A DNA stretch of 64,000 nucleotides, from positions 2,230,473 through 2,294,472 of the forward strand of contig CP075528.1 of the NCBI GenBank assembly GCA_025808875.1, in the 5' to 3' direction. Position numbers and translations under genes: made by a program. Below, piece after piece: positions 7,219-16,045 of this stretch. A model generated the notes under the pieces. The model saw nothing but the letters and a program-made list of their open reading frames with translations. It did no database searches and was not told the origin of the DNA. This stretch comes from Enhydrobacter sp. (GTDB taxonomy: Bacteria > Pseudomonadota > Alphaproteobacteria > Reyranellales > Reyranellaceae). Every line of letters starts with the position of its first letter. Positions within the stretch are counted from its first letter, which is position 1.

Positions 7219-9578
7219 GCCCGCCCGATGTGAACGCCAACACCGGCTCTCCCGGGCAGGCGCCGTCGCGGCCCGTGCCGCCCGACGCGGTGATCGTCGT
7301 GCCGGTGCGCAATACCGTCCTGTTCCCGGAGATCGTCCTGCCCGTCACGGTCGGACGGCCGAGCTCGGTTGCGGCGATCCAGCAGGCAGTGCGCGAGCAG
7401 CGCCAGATCCTTCTCGTGCTTCAGCGCGATGCCGAGATGAACGACGTCGGGCCGAACGATCTGCATCGGACGGGGACAATTGCGAACATCCTGCGCTACG
7501 TGACGTCGCCCGAAGGCGGCCATCACCTTGTCTGTCAGGGTGTGCAGCGCTTCCGCATCGACGAGTTCGTCGAAGGGTATCCCTTCATGCTTGCGCGCGG
7601 TGTGCACCTGGCGGAGCCCACGGCGGACGGCTCCGATGTCGAGGCACGCTTCCTGGTGCTGCAAGGGCAGGTGCGCGAGACCCTCGACCTGTTGCCGCGC
7701 GTGCCGCCTGAGTTGAAGGCGACGGTTGAGGCCACCACCGCGCCCGGCCAGCTTGCCGATCTCGCGGCGACCTATCTCGACGTCGCGCCGAGCGAGAAGC
7801 AGGAAATCCTCGAGACGCTGGATCTCGTGCCGCGCCTCGACCGCGTCTCGAAGCTGCTGGCGCATCGCCTCGAAGTCCTGAAACTGTCGGCGGAGATCGG
7901 CAGCAAGACCAAGGCATCGCTCGACACGCGCCAGCGCGAGGTGCTGCTGCGCGAGCAGATGGCGGCGATCCAGCGTGAGCTCGGTGAGGAGGGCTCGAAC
8001 AAGCAGGAGCTGGCCGACCTCGACAAGGCGATCGCCGAGGCGAAGATGCCGGAGGAGGTCGAGAAGGCGGCGCGCAAGGAATTGCGGCGCCTGCAGCGCA
8101 CGCCCGAGGCGTCGGGCGAGTACAGCATGATCCGGACCTACCTCGACACGCTGATCGAATTACCGTGGGCGCCGCCGGCTCCCAAGGCCATAGACATCGC
8201 CGAGGCGCGCCGCGTGCTCGACGCCGACCATTTCGGACTGGAGAAAATCAAGCGACGCATCGTCGAGTTCCTCGCCGTGCGCAAGCTCGCGCCCGAGGGC
8301 AAGGCGCCGATCCTGTGCTTCGTCGGTCCACCGGGAGTGGGCAAGACCTCGCTCGGCCAGTCGATCGCCCGCGCCATGGGGCGCAAGTTCGCGCGCGTGA
8401 GCCTCGGCGGCGTGCACGACGAGGCCGAAATCCGAGGGCATCGCCGCACCTATATCGGCGCGTTGCCAGGCACCATCATCCAGGCGATCCGCAAGGCGGG
8501 CGCGCGTGACTGCGTGATGATGCTCGACGAGATCGACAAGATGGGCAGTGGCATCCACGGCGACCCTGCGGCGGCGCTGCTCGAGGTGCTCGATCCGGAG
8601 CAGAACGGCACGTTCCGCGATAACTACCTCGACGTGCCGTTCGATCTCAGCCGCGTGGTGTTCATCACCACCGCCAACATGCTGGAGACCGTTCCCGGGC
8701 CGCTGCGCGACCGCATGGAGATCATCCAGCTCTCCGGTTACACCTCGGGTGAGAAGCTCGAGATAGCCAAGCGCTACCTCGTACGCCGCCAGCTCGAGGC
8801 CAACGGATTGAAGCCCGAGCAGGTCGAGATCGAGGATGCCGCCCTGCGGCGCATCATCGAAAGCCATACGCGGGAAGCCGGCGTGCGCAGCCTGGAGCGC
8901 GAGATCGGCCGCGTGCTGCGTCACGTCGCCGTCGAATTCGCCGAGGGCAGGGCGGAGAGCCGGCGGATCGATCCGTCTTTGGTCGAGGAGGTCCTGGGCC
9001 CGCCGCGCTTCGAGAACGAGGTCGCGATGCGATCGAGTGTCCCGGGTGTGGCCACCGGCCTTGCCTGGACGCCCGTGGGCGGCGACATCTTGTTCATCGA
9101 GGCGACTCGCACACCGGGCGGCGGCAAGCTGCTACTGACGGGCCAGCTCGGCGAAGTTATGCGCGAGAGCGCCCAAGCGGCTCTCAGCCTGGTAAAGAGC
9201 CAGGCGGCGAACTTCAGGATCGATCCGTCGCTGCTTGAGAAGAGCGACATCCACGTTCACGTGCCGGCCGGCGCGACGCCCAAGGATGGACCGAGTGCAG
9301 GTGTCGCCATGTTCATGGCGCTGACGTCGCTGCTGACCGGCCGCACCATACGCAGCGACACCGCCATGACCGGCGAGATCAGCCTGCGCGGACTCGTGCT
9401 GCCGGTGGGAGGCATCAAGGAGAAGGTCGTGGCGGCGCATTCGGCCGGCTTGACGCGGGTGATGCTGCCGGCACGCAACAAGCGGGACTACGACGACATT
9501 CCCGAGGAAGTCCGCGGAGCGCTGGAGTTCGTCTGGCTGGAGAAGGTCGAGGAGGCCGTCGCGAGCGCCCTTCAGTGA
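7215..9578 (+). CDS. lon: ATP-dependent Lon protease
   Basis: A 787-residue LonA-type protease, usual in length. The N-terminal substrate domain begins at about 25 (VIVVPVRNTVLFPEI). The Walker A GPPGVGKTS is at 371-378 and Walker B MMLDEIDK follows. The C-terminal protease domain has catalytic Ser694 in PKDGPSAG and Lys737 in GGIKEK. It degrades misfolded and regulatory proteins in the cytosol. ATG 7215 overlaps the hsp20 stop (ATGA). Longer frames that begin inside hsp20 are not credible, since those residues are out-of-frame hsp20 DNA. No sigma-32 consensus was found upstream. Confidence 0.97.
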   Translation: MSPPDVNANTGSPGQAPSRPVPPDAVIVVPVRNTVLFPEIVLPVTVGRPSSVAAIQQAVREQRQILLVLQRDAEMNDVGPNDLHRTGTIANILRYVTSPEGGHHLVCQGVQRFRIDEFVEGYPFMLARGVHLAEPTADGSDVEARFLVLQGQVRETLDLLPRVPPELKATVEATTAPGQLADLAATYLDVAPSEKQEILETLDLVPRLDRVSKLLAHRLEVLKLSAEIGSKTKASLDTRQREVLLREQMAAIQRELGEEGSNKQELADLDKAIAEAKMPEEVEKAARKELRRLQRTPEASGEYSMIRTYLDTLIELPWAPPAPKAIDIAEARRVLDADHFGLEKIKRRIVEFLAVRKLAPEGKAPILCFVGPPGVGKTSLGQSIARAMGRKFARVSLGGVHDEAEIRGHRRTYIGALPGTIIQAIRKAGARDCVMMLDEIDKMGSGIHGDPAAALLEVLDPEQNGTFRDNYLDVPFDLSRVVFITTANMLETVPGPLRDRMEIIQLSGYTSGEKLEIAKRYLVRRQLEANGLKPEQVEIEDAALRRIIESHTREAGVRSLEREIGRVLRHVAVEFAEGRAESRRIDPSLVEEVLGPPRFENEVAMRSSVPGVATGLAWTPVGGDILFIEATRTPGGGKLLLTGQLGEVMRESAQAALSLVKSQAANFRIDPSLLEKSDIHVHVPAGATPKDGPSAGVAMFMALTSLLTGRTIRSDTAMTGEISLRGLVLPVGGIKEKVVAAHSAGLTRVMLPARNKRDYDDIPEEVRGALEFVWLEKVEEAVASALQ

Positions 9579-9584
9579 ATACGG

Positions 9585-9998
9585 CTAATCCATCCTGACG
9601 TTGCCGTCGGCGTCGACCGTGAGGTTGACGATCGTCTGGCCCCGCAAGGCCTGAGCGGCCCATCGGCCGTCGTTCAGGCGCAGCAGGCCGTGCACGCTTC
9701 GATAGCCGTCGGCGGAGATGGCGGCGCGGGCGTCGCCTTCCGTGAGGCCACGAACCTCGAGAGTCCAGCCCTCGCCGGAAGTCTTTCCTGTTTCGTCGCC
9801 GTCGCCCTGCCTGCGCGAGACCAAGGGCACCGGTGCACGGCGTGCTTCGATGGCGGGTGTCGCGATCGCGTGAAGCGGGGCCTGGTGCCTGATCTGTGGT
9901 GGACGCGGCGGCTCGAGGCCGGGCGGTGGCACCAGCATAGTGGCGCTAGCTGTACCGGCCGCGACGGCCGCGAGTCCCGAGATCAGAGAGACGCGCAT
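9585..9998 (-). CDS. Small exported protein of unknown function
   Basis: From ATG 9998 the frame gives 137 residues with an N-terminal hydrophobic segment (VSLISGLAAVAAGTASA) that looks like a signal peptide, a Pro-rich linker (PPPGLEPPRPP) and a compact C-terminal part of about 70 residues ending TVDADGNVRMD. A GAGG lies just before the start. The C-terminal part may be a small periplasmic domain, but no family was recognised. It converges on lon, 6 bases away, and follows the racemase gene in the same direction. Confidence 0.6.
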   Translation of the reverse strand: MRVSLISGLAAVAAGTASATMLVPPPGLEPPRPPQIRHQAPLHAIATPAIEARRAPVPLVSRRQGDGDETGKTSGEGWTLEVRGLTEGDARAAISADGYRSVHGLLRLNDGRWAAQALRGQTIVNLTVDADGNVRMD

Positions 9999-10057
9999 TG
10001 TCCTCGCCGATGGTCGAACCATCGGACAACGCAACATGTGCGAAAGCGTTCCCGGCG

Positions 10058-10777
10058 TCAGGCGGCGGCAGCGACGGCCGCTTTGCCATGGATGGCGCGG
10101 CGCAGGGCGGCGCGGGCCAGCAGGCGCGTCGAATCGAGGGTCGGCAGGAACGAGTTGCCGTCGTCGATGATCAGCGGGATCTCGGTGCAACCGAGGACGA
10201 CGGCGTCGCAGCCTCGCTCCCTGAGCTGTCCGATGACCTGCTGGAAGTAGGCGACCGATTCGGGCTTGAAGGTGCTGCACACGAGTTCATCCATGATGAT
10301 GCGATTGCATTCCGCCCGTTCCGCCTGATCCGGACGAATGAAGTCCAGCCCGCGCGCCGCGAGCTTCTCGGGATAGACGTCGCTTTCGACCAGCCATTGC
10401 GTGCCCGTAAGGCCGATGCGTCGAAAACCGCGCGCCACTGCCTCGGCCGCCGCCACCTCCGCGATGTGCAGCCAGGGCAGCGGCGAGCGCGGCAGGACAT
10501 GCGGCAGCGCTTGATGGAGGGTGTTGTCCGGACAGATCAGGAAATCGGCACCGATGCGCGCGAGCTTCTCGGCGGAGACGAGCATGATGTCGCCGACACC
10601 AGGCCAGTCGCCGCGATAGATGCAGTCCATCGTGGCGGCGAGTGAAGGGGTGTGCATCGACACTTCCGGATGGGCATGCGGCCGTCCGAGCAGGGCTGCG
10701 CCCTCGACGCAGATCGTGCGGTAGCACAGGCTGGCGCCCTCGGCGGAGCAGGCGACGATGCCGATATGCCCCGACAT
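10058..10777 (-). CDS. Aspartate/glutamate racemase family protein
   Basis: A 239-residue protein of the Asp/Glu/hydantoin racemase superfamily. The two catalytic cysteines are in CPDNTLH (about residue 83) and VLGCTEIPL (about residue 197), and the GLTGTQ segment fits the family. It would interconvert L and D forms of an amino acid by a two-base mechanism without cofactor, in the cytosol. Substrate specificity (Asp, Glu or other) is not visible. It starts 6 bases after the DUF1993 gene's stop and is probably cotranscribed with it. Confidence 0.85.
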   Translation of the reverse strand: MSGHIGIVACSAEGASLCYRTICVEGAALLGRPHAHPEVSMHTPSLAATMDCIYRGDWPGVGDIMLVSAEKLARIGADFLICPDNTLHQALPHVLPRSPLPWLHIAEVAAAEAVARGFRRIGLTGTQWLVESDVYPEKLAARGLDFIRPDQAERAECNRIIMDELVCSTFKPESVAYFQQVIGQLRERGCDAVVLGCTEIPLIIDDGNSFLPTLDSTRLLARAALRRAIHGKAAVAAAA

Positions 10778-10783
10778 GGCGCG

Positions 10784-11305
10784 TCAGCCCTTCATGCGCA
10801 TGCGGCCCATGAAGTCGCGCTTGCCGAGCGGTGCGCCCTTGGTGCGCAGGATGTCGTAGGCGGTCGTCGCGTGGAAATAGAAGTTGGGCAGCGAGAAGGA
10901 AAGCAGGAAGCCCTCGGCAGTGAAGGGCAGCTTGCGGTCGCCGAGCTGGAAGGTGACGTCTTTGCCCTCCAGCCCGTTGATCTCGGCGGGCGAGAGCTTC
11001 TGCAATTCCTCACGGGCGTCGGTGACGACCTTCTGCAAGCCGGCGTAGTCCAACGCAGGCATTTGCGGCGGCGGCGCGAAGAGGCCGGCCGTGACGCCGC
11101 GGATCGCGCCCAGCGAATGGTGGGCGACCGACCACACCTGGAAGCGCAGGGGCAACATGTCGTCGAAAAGCCGGGTCTCGACGATCTGGTTGGCGTCGAC
11201 ATTCTTCTCCTTGAAGTGGGCGAGGCCCTTGGCGAGGAAGCCCTCGACAGCGCCCAGCGTCTGCACGTAGTTTGCGACACTCAGGTCGTAAAGTGGAATG
11301 GCCAT
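10784..11305 (-). CDS. DUF1993 family protein
   Basis: A 173-residue protein with the DUF1993 pattern: an N-terminal IPLYDLSVANYVQTLGA, a central helix with SVAHHSLGAIRG, and a C-terminal LPNFYFHATTAYDILR. The conserved His residues and four-helix character are reminiscent of DinB-like folds. The function is unknown. ATG 11305 has a strong GGGAGG 9 bases upstream. It is the first gene of a likely two-gene unit with the racemase. Confidence 0.82.
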   Translation of the reverse strand: MAIPLYDLSVANYVQTLGAVEGFLAKGLAHFKEKNVDANQIVETRLFDDMLPLRFQVWSVAHHSLGAIRGVTAGLFAPPPQMPALDYAGLQKVVTDAREELQKLSPAEINGLEGKDVTFQLGDRKLPFTAEGFLLSFSLPNFYFHATTAYDILRTKGAPLGKRDFMGRMRMKG

Positions 11306-11358
11306 GGTTGGATACCTCCCGCTGGGGCGACTCTTACCATAGGGCGTTCACCCGGTCC

Positions 11359-12321
11359 TCAGCCGTTCAACTTGGCCATCTGGCGAGCCGCGGCGGATAC
11401 CCGACGGCGCAACTCGACCGGCTTCACGATCTCGGCCTCGGTGCCGAGACGCAGCAGATCGACCGACGCCTGCTCGATCGATTCGATCGGCACCGTGGCG
11501 ACGATCCAGCCCTCCTTGTCGGGCGGCTGCGCCGATCGGCGTGCCGCCTCGACGACGGCCGCGCCGAGCATCTCCAGGCGCCGCAGGCCGCGCGGCGAGA
11601 GGCGCAGCACGGCCCGGTCGCGGTACAAGCCGACCTCGTATGCGCGCGCCGAGTCGCTCCAGTACCGCGCGAGGTCGAAATCCCTCGGCCGCTCGAATCG
11701 TTCGTCGGTGGCGTTCGCTTCGACGATGTTGGAGACACGGAAGGTGCGCTTCTGGCCCGCGGTGTCGCCGACGACGTACCAGGTGCCCGCCTTGAGGACG
11801 AGGCCGAGCGGGGCGATGCGGCGCACCGTCGTGCGCTCGCCGCGCGAGTAACGGATGTCGAGCGTGCTCTCCGTCCATGCCGCCCGCGCGATCTGCGGCA
11901 GCAGGCGGGCCGATTCGGGTCCGCGGAACCAGCCAACCGGATCGAGATGAAAGCGCTGCGCGACTTTCTGCGCGCTGGCCCGGTTGCGTTCGGGCAGCGA
12001 TGCCGTGAGCTTCAGCTGTGCCGACAGGAGTTGGTCGGCGAGGCCGAGTTGCGAGGCCGGCCCCGGAAGACCGGCGAGGAACAGCGTTTCCGCCTCGGGC
12101 TCGGTCAGCCCGGTGAGTTTGGTGCGAAATCCGTCGAGCAGTTGGTAGCCGCCGCCCGGTCCGCGATCGGCATAGACCGGTACGTTGGCCGCGCTGAGGT
12201 GGTCGATGTCGCGATAGATGGTGCGCACGGACACTTCGAAAGTCCCGGCGAGTTGCTCGGCGGTGACCCGGCCCTTGGCCTGGAGCATGAGCAGGATCGA
12301 AAGCAGTCGACTTGCGCGCAT
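11359..12321 (-). CDS. YafY-type transcriptional regulator (HTH plus WYL domain)
   Basis: A 320-residue regulator. The N-terminal HTH_11 helix-turn-helix (SRLLSILLMLQAKGRVT, then VRTIYRDIDHL) is followed by a WYL ligand-sensing domain, with WYVVGD near the middle, and a C-terminal WCX-like part. Such proteins bind small molecules or nucleic acid through WYL and often regulate neighbouring genes. It is divergent from the damaged DUF2076 gene and reads toward DUF1993, 53 bases away, so either direction could hold targets. Confidence 0.88.
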   Translation of the reverse strand: MRASRLLSILLMLQAKGRVTAEQLAGTFEVSVRTIYRDIDHLSAANVPVYADRGPGGGYQLLDGFRTKLTGLTEPEAETLFLAGLPGPASQLGLADQLLSAQLKLTASLPERNRASAQKVAQRFHLDPVGWFRGPESARLLPQIARAAWTESTLDIRYSRGERTTVRRIAPLGLVLKAGTWYVVGDTAGQKRTFRVSNIVEANATDERFERPRDFDLARYWSDSARAYEVGLYRDRAVLRLSPRGLRRLEMLGAAVVEAARRSAQPPDKEGWIVATVPIESIEQASVDLLRLGTEAEIVKPVELRRRVSAAARQMAKLNG

Positions 12322-12449
12322 GGCGCACAGTAGCAGGCGTACATGACATTACATGACAGGTACTATCTTCGCGGAACAGCCATGGCGGGTCCCCTTGACC
12401 CTTCGTATGGCGGCAACCACGTTGGCAGGGCCTTTGGTTCGGAGCTTCC

Positions 12450-12792
12450 ATGCGGCCAGAAGACGGAGAACTGATCGCCGGACTGTTCAGCCGCCTGCAA
12501 TCCTACGAATCCCGGCCGCGTGCAGGATCGGGCCTTGAAGGCCGCACAGGCCCGCATCGCCGAGCTCGAAGGAAAGGCACCGCAGCGGCCGACAGGAGGC
12601 TTGTTCGAGGGTGTTCGCAACTTGCTGGCGGGCAGCGGTTCGGGGCCGCTGGCAGCGGAGGCGGCGCAACCCCTGCTGCCGCCAGACTCGCCGTACCCGG
12701 TCGATCTGGCGCAAGACGCCGCCGCCGACGCAGACTACGATGTCGCGTCCGACGACTCCGGCTTCGACGGCGGCGGGTCGGTCGATCTCTGA
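12450..12792 (+). pseudogene. DUF2076-family gene broken by an internal deletion and frameshift
   Basis: An ATG at 12450 with GGAG 6 bases upstream opens a frame reading MRPEDGELIAGLFSRL and SYESRPR, the normal start of DUF2076 proteins. After about 24 codons this homology stops. A different frame, from about 12516, carries VQDRALKAAQARIAELEGK, then a Gly-rich linker and an Asp-rich tail ending GGGSVDL (stop at 12792), the normal later part of the same family. About 30 residues that usually lie between (the PYY-L-Q-TVLVQ helix) are missing, and the join is out of frame. An assembly error is the alternative. Confidence 0.7.
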
Positions 12793-12816
12793 GAATCGAA
12801 AGAAAGGGGAAAGAGC

Positions 12817-13449
12817 TTGGCGACCATCGAACTTCACACCTGGGGCACGCCCAACGGCCGCAAGATTTCCATCATGCTGGAGGAGTGCGGGTTGCCGTAC
12901 AGCATCCACAAGGTCGACATCTCCAAGGGCGAGCAGTTCAAGCCCGAATTCCTGAAGATCAGCCCCAACAACCGTATTCCCGCGATCGTCGATCCGGACG
13001 GTCCTGGCGGCAAGCCGATCAGCCTGTTCGAATCAGGTGCGATCCTTATCTATCTCGCCGAGAAGACCGGCAAGTTCCTGCCCAAGGATCCGGTCCAGCG
13101 ATACAAGACCTTCGAATGGCTGATGTGGCAGATGGGCGGCGTCGGGCCGATGTTCGGCCAAGCCCATCATTTCCTGCGCGCGGCGCCGACCAAGATCGAG
13201 TACGGCATCAAGCGCTACGTCGACGAGGCCAAGCGGCTCTATGGCGTGCTCGACAAGCAACTCGCCACCAATGCCTACGCGGCCGGGGTGGACTACACCA
13301 TCGCCGACATGGCGATCTTCCCATGGGCGGCACGCCACGAATGGCATCAGGTCAATCTTGCCGACTTTGCCAACGTCAAGCGCTGGTACGACGCAATCAA
13401 CGCCCGTCCTGCGGTTACCAAGGGCATGGCGGTGCCCTACCTCAATTGA
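12817..13449 (+). CDS. Glutathione S-transferase family protein, YfcG/YghU type
   Basis: A 210-residue GST. The N-terminal thioredoxin-like domain has TWGTPNGRK; the T-P-N-G-x-K motif is the hallmark of the nu-class YfcG/YghU group, which act as glutathione-dependent disulfide-bond oxidoreductases. ISPNNRIPAIVD and FESGAILIYLAEK follow, forming the glutathione site, and then the helical C-terminal domain. The start is a TTG at 12817 behind AAAGGGGAAAGA. Its stop overlaps the TTG of the next gene (TTGA), suggesting translational coupling. Confidence 0.88.
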   Translation: MATIELHTWGTPNGRKISIMLEECGLPYSIHKVDISKGEQFKPEFLKISPNNRIPAIVDPDGPGGKPISLFESGAILIYLAEKTGKFLPKDPVQRYKTFEWLMWQMGGVGPMFGQAHHFLRAAPTKIEYGIKRYVDEAKRLYGVLDKQLATNAYAAGVDYTIADMAIFPWAARHEWHQVNLADFANVKRWYDAINARPAVTKGMAVPYLN

Positions 13450-13847
13450 GGCGGCTCTCGGCACTGGCTGCGGTGCTCGCGCTTGGCGCGTGCGCCCAGC
13501 CACAACCGCCGCCCTGCCAGGCGCCGCTCAAGCCCGCGCTGCAGGTCGACCTCTATTTCGGGCGCGACACGCCGAAAGGGGAGCTGACCGAAGCAGAATG
13601 GGCGGCCTTCCTCGCCGAGGTGGTGACGCCGCGCTTCCCGGATGGACTCAGCGTGATTGATGTGGCGGGGCAGCATCGCACGCCGCCGGGCACGATCGTG
13701 CGTGAGAAGACCAAGCTTCTCGTCGTCGTGGTGTTCGACGCCCCCGCCCATCGGCAGAAGGTCGAGGCGATCGTCGAGGCCTACAACGTGCGTTACGGAC
13801 AGCATGGCGTGTTTCGCACGGAACGCGAGGTCTGTGCCGCCTTCTAG
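13446..13847 (+). CDS. DUF3574 domain lipoprotein
   Basis: A 133-residue protein starting with a TTG that overlaps the GST stop codon. The first 18 residues form a lipoprotein signal with lipobox LGAC. The rest matches DUF3574: LYFGRDTPKG, then the strongly conserved EWAAFLAEVVTPRFPDGL, and a C-terminal helix ending NVRYGQHGVFR. The function is unknown. The start choice rests on the lipoprotein signal, since no ATG is available. It overlaps the converging HWE kinase gene by 4 bases. Confidence 0.8.
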   Translation: MRRLSALAAVLALGACAQPQPPPCQAPLKPALQVDLYFGRDTPKGELTEAEWAAFLAEVVTPRFPDGLSVIDVAGQHRTPPGTIVREKTKLLVVVVFDAPAHRQKVEAIVEAYNVRYGQHGVFRTEREVCAAF

Positions 13848-14791
13848 GATTGAGCCTCCTCGCTCAGTATCGCCAGCGGGCAACGGATCGTGCAGACCAG
13901 TCCGTCGGGCCTGAAGTCGAGACGTGCCTCGCCCTGGAGCTGAGCCGACAGCGCCCGCTCGATGAGCTGCGAGCCGAAGCCGCCTCGCTTGCGCGCCCGG
14001 ACCGGCGGGCCGCCGCTTTCGCGCCAGGTCAGCAAGAACGTGCCCGACTCGATGGACCAGTCGAGCGTCACCTTGCCCGACTCGACCGACAGGGCGCCGT
14101 ATTTCAGGGCGTTGGTGCCGAGCTCGTGCAGTGCCATCGACAGCGCCACAGCGCTGCGCTGGGCGAGGCGCTGGGACGGACCATCGAAGGCGACGCGCGG
14201 GTGTGCGCCGAGGTGAGGACGCAGTGATGCCTTCACCACCTCGCGCAGTTCGACGCTGTCCCAGTGCTGGGACGTCAACAGGCCATGGACGCTGCTCAGC
14301 GTGACTAGGCGCTGCTCGAAGTCGGCGCGGATCGACGGCGCGACATCCCTCAAGGTCTGTGAGGCGATCGACTGCACGATCGCCAGCGTGTTCTTGACGC
14401 GGTGATTCAGCTCGTTGATCAGCAGTTCGCGCTGTTCCTCGGCCTTTCGCAGATCGGTGACGTCGCGGAACACGATGCCCATGCCGTCGCCCAGCGGAAA
14501 CAGGCGATAGGCCAGTCGGCGCTGACCCACGATCACCGATGGTGTTTCGCCCCGCACCGTCGCGCGTCTCGTCATCGTGTCGATGAACAGCCGGCCGAGG
14601 TCGGTATTGAGCGCGTCGGGGAAGAGATCCCACAACCGCCGTCCGATCATCTCTCCGGCCGGTCGGCCGAAATGCCTAGCCGCCTCGCTGTTGAACCTCG
14701 TGATGCGCCAGTCCCGGTCGAGGGCGTAAAAGCCCTCTCCGATGCCCTCGAGAATGGCGGTGAGTTCGTCCTGGCCGTCCGGCAGAGTCAT
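13844..14791 (-). CDS. PAS-HWE sensor histidine kinase
   Basis: About 315 residues. An N-terminal PAS domain (ILEGIGEGFYALDRDWRITRF) is followed by an HWE/HisKA_2 kinase core: the phosphoacceptor His in LINELNHRVKNTLA, the N box ALHELGTNALKYGALS, and the W-x-E signature WRESGGP, then GGFGSQLIERAL. No membrane segment is visible, so it is a cytosolic sensor. HWE kinases are largely alphaproteobacterial and often feed the general stress response. No response regulator is adjacent. ATG 14791 is used; a TTG at 14800 is equally possible, and neither has a good ribosome-binding site. Confidence 0.88.
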   Translation of the reverse strand: MTLPDGQDELTAILEGIGEGFYALDRDWRITRFNSEAARHFGRPAGEMIGRRLWDLFPDALNTDLGRLFIDTMTRRATVRGETPSVIVGQRRLAYRLFPLGDGMGIVFRDVTDLRKAEEQRELLINELNHRVKNTLAIVQSIASQTLRDVAPSIRADFEQRLVTLSSVHGLLTSQHWDSVELREVVKASLRPHLGAHPRVAFDGPSQRLAQRSAVALSMALHELGTNALKYGALSVESGKVTLDWSIESGTFLLTWRESGGPPVRARKRGGFGSQLIERALSAQLQGEARLDFRPDGLVCTIRCPLAILSEEAQS

Positions 14792-14912
14792 CCGCGTCAA
14801 TGTACAGGGACCGGTGCTGGGGGCAATCGGCCGGGGGCTTGTTCGCTATCGAACGGATGGTAGCCTGTGCGCCATGGCGCCCGTCACGCCACGCACAACG
14901 GAGTCGACTACG

Positions 14913-15428
14913 ATGGCCAAGGACACCAAGAGCCGCCGCACCGCCGCCCTCGCCACGCCGACGGATCTCGGGGCCAATGCCACCAAGGACATCACCGGCG
15001 GACTCGCCCTGCTGGCGGCCGACGTGCTGACGCTCTGGATGAAGACCAAGAACTTCCATTGGCACGTCTCGGGCCCTCATTTCCGCGACTACCATCTGAT
15101 GCTCGACGAGCAGTCGGACCAGATCTACGCCATGATCGATGCGATCGCCGAGCGCGCCCGCAAGCTCGGCGGCAATGCCCTTCATTCCATCGGCCAGGTC
15201 AAGAAGCTGGCGCGCCTGCTCGACAACGACGCCGACTATGTCACGCCGCCCGACATGCTGGCCGAGCTGCGCGAGGACAACAAGCAGCTCTGCGCCGCCA
15301 TGCGCAGCCTCCACGAGCTGTGCGACGAGCACAACGACGTCGCCACGGCGAGCCTGCTCGAGAACTGGATCGACGAGACCGAGCAGCGCATCTGGTTCCT
15401 GTTCGAGGCTGGCCGCAGGGCCGGGTGA
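14913..15428 (+). CDS. Dps family ferritin-like DNA-protection protein
   Basis: A 171-residue Dps/ferritin-like protein. The intersubunit ferroxidase motif is visible as KNFHWHVSGPHFRDYH followed by DEQ and later D and E (about residues 46-80). The lysine- and arginine-rich N-terminal tail (MAKDTKSRR) suits DNA binding. It forms a 12-subunit iron store that protects DNA from peroxide. ATG 14913 has GGAG 9 bases upstream; an upstream in-frame ATG at 14874 lacks one. The LysE-type exporter gene follows after 4 bases. Confidence 0.9.
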   Translation: MAKDTKSRRTAALATPTDLGANATKDITGGLALLAADVLTLWMKTKNFHWHVSGPHFRDYHLMLDEQSDQIYAMIDAIAERARKLGGNALHSIGQVKKLARLLDNDADYVTPPDMLAELREDNKQLCAAMRSLHELCDEHNDVATASLLENWIDETEQRIWFLFEAGRRAG

Positions 15429-15432
15429 CCCG

Positions 15433-16044
15433 ATGGGCTGGGAGTTCCTGCTGACGTCGCTGGTCGTCGTCGCCTCGCCGGGTACCGGCGTTCTAGTAAC
15501 GCTCGCCGCGGGCCTGTCACGCGGCGGGCGGGCGAGCGTGGTCGCCGCCTTCGGCTGCACGCTCGGCATCGTGCCGCACATGGCGGCTGCGCTGCTGGGC
15601 GTGGCGGCGCTGCTGCACACCAGCGCGGTGGCGTTCCAGATCCTCAAGTATCTCGGCGTCGCCTATCTGCTCTACATGGCGTGGAGCGCGCTCAGGGAGC
15701 AAGGGGCGCTCGCGGTGCAGCGCGACGACCGCGTGCGGTCTGACCTTCAGGTCATCGTTTCGGCGATCCTGGTCAACCTGCTCAATCCGAAGCTCTCGAT
15801 CTTCTTCTTCGCCTTCCTGCCGCAGTTCGTGGCGGTCGGCGATCCGCGGGCGCTGCCGCTGATGCTCGAGCTCAGCCTCGTCTTCATGCTGATGACGTTC
15901 GTCGTGTTCGCAGTCTACGGTCTGTTCGCCGCGTCCGTGCGCCGCCACGTCATCAGCCGGCCGCGCGTGCTCGCATGGATGCGACGCGTGTTTGCCGCGG
16001 CCTTTGCAGGGCTTGGCCTGAAGCTCGCGTTGGCGGAGCGTTGA
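15433..16044 (+). CDS. LysE/RhtB family amino-acid exporter
   Basis: A 203-residue inner-membrane protein with about six hydrophobic segments. The N-terminal ASPGTGVLVTLAAGLSRGGRA matches the conserved P-G-P-x9-G-x3-G element of LysE/RhtB exporters, and VNLLNPKLSIFFFAFLPQF is the second family motif. It would export amino acids or homoserine-lactone-like compounds; the substrate is unknown. It starts 4 bases after dps and converges on argE with 1 base between. Confidence 0.88.
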   Translation: MGWEFLLTSLVVVASPGTGVLVTLAAGLSRGGRASVVAAFGCTLGIVPHMAAALLGVAALLHTSAVAFQILKYLGVAYLLYMAWSALREQGALAVQRDDRVRSDLQVIVSAILVNLLNPKLSIFFFAFLPQFVAVGDPRALPLMLELSLVFMLMTFVVFAVYGLFAASVRRHVISRPRVLAWMRRVFAAAFAGLGLKLALAER

Positions 16045-16045
16045 C

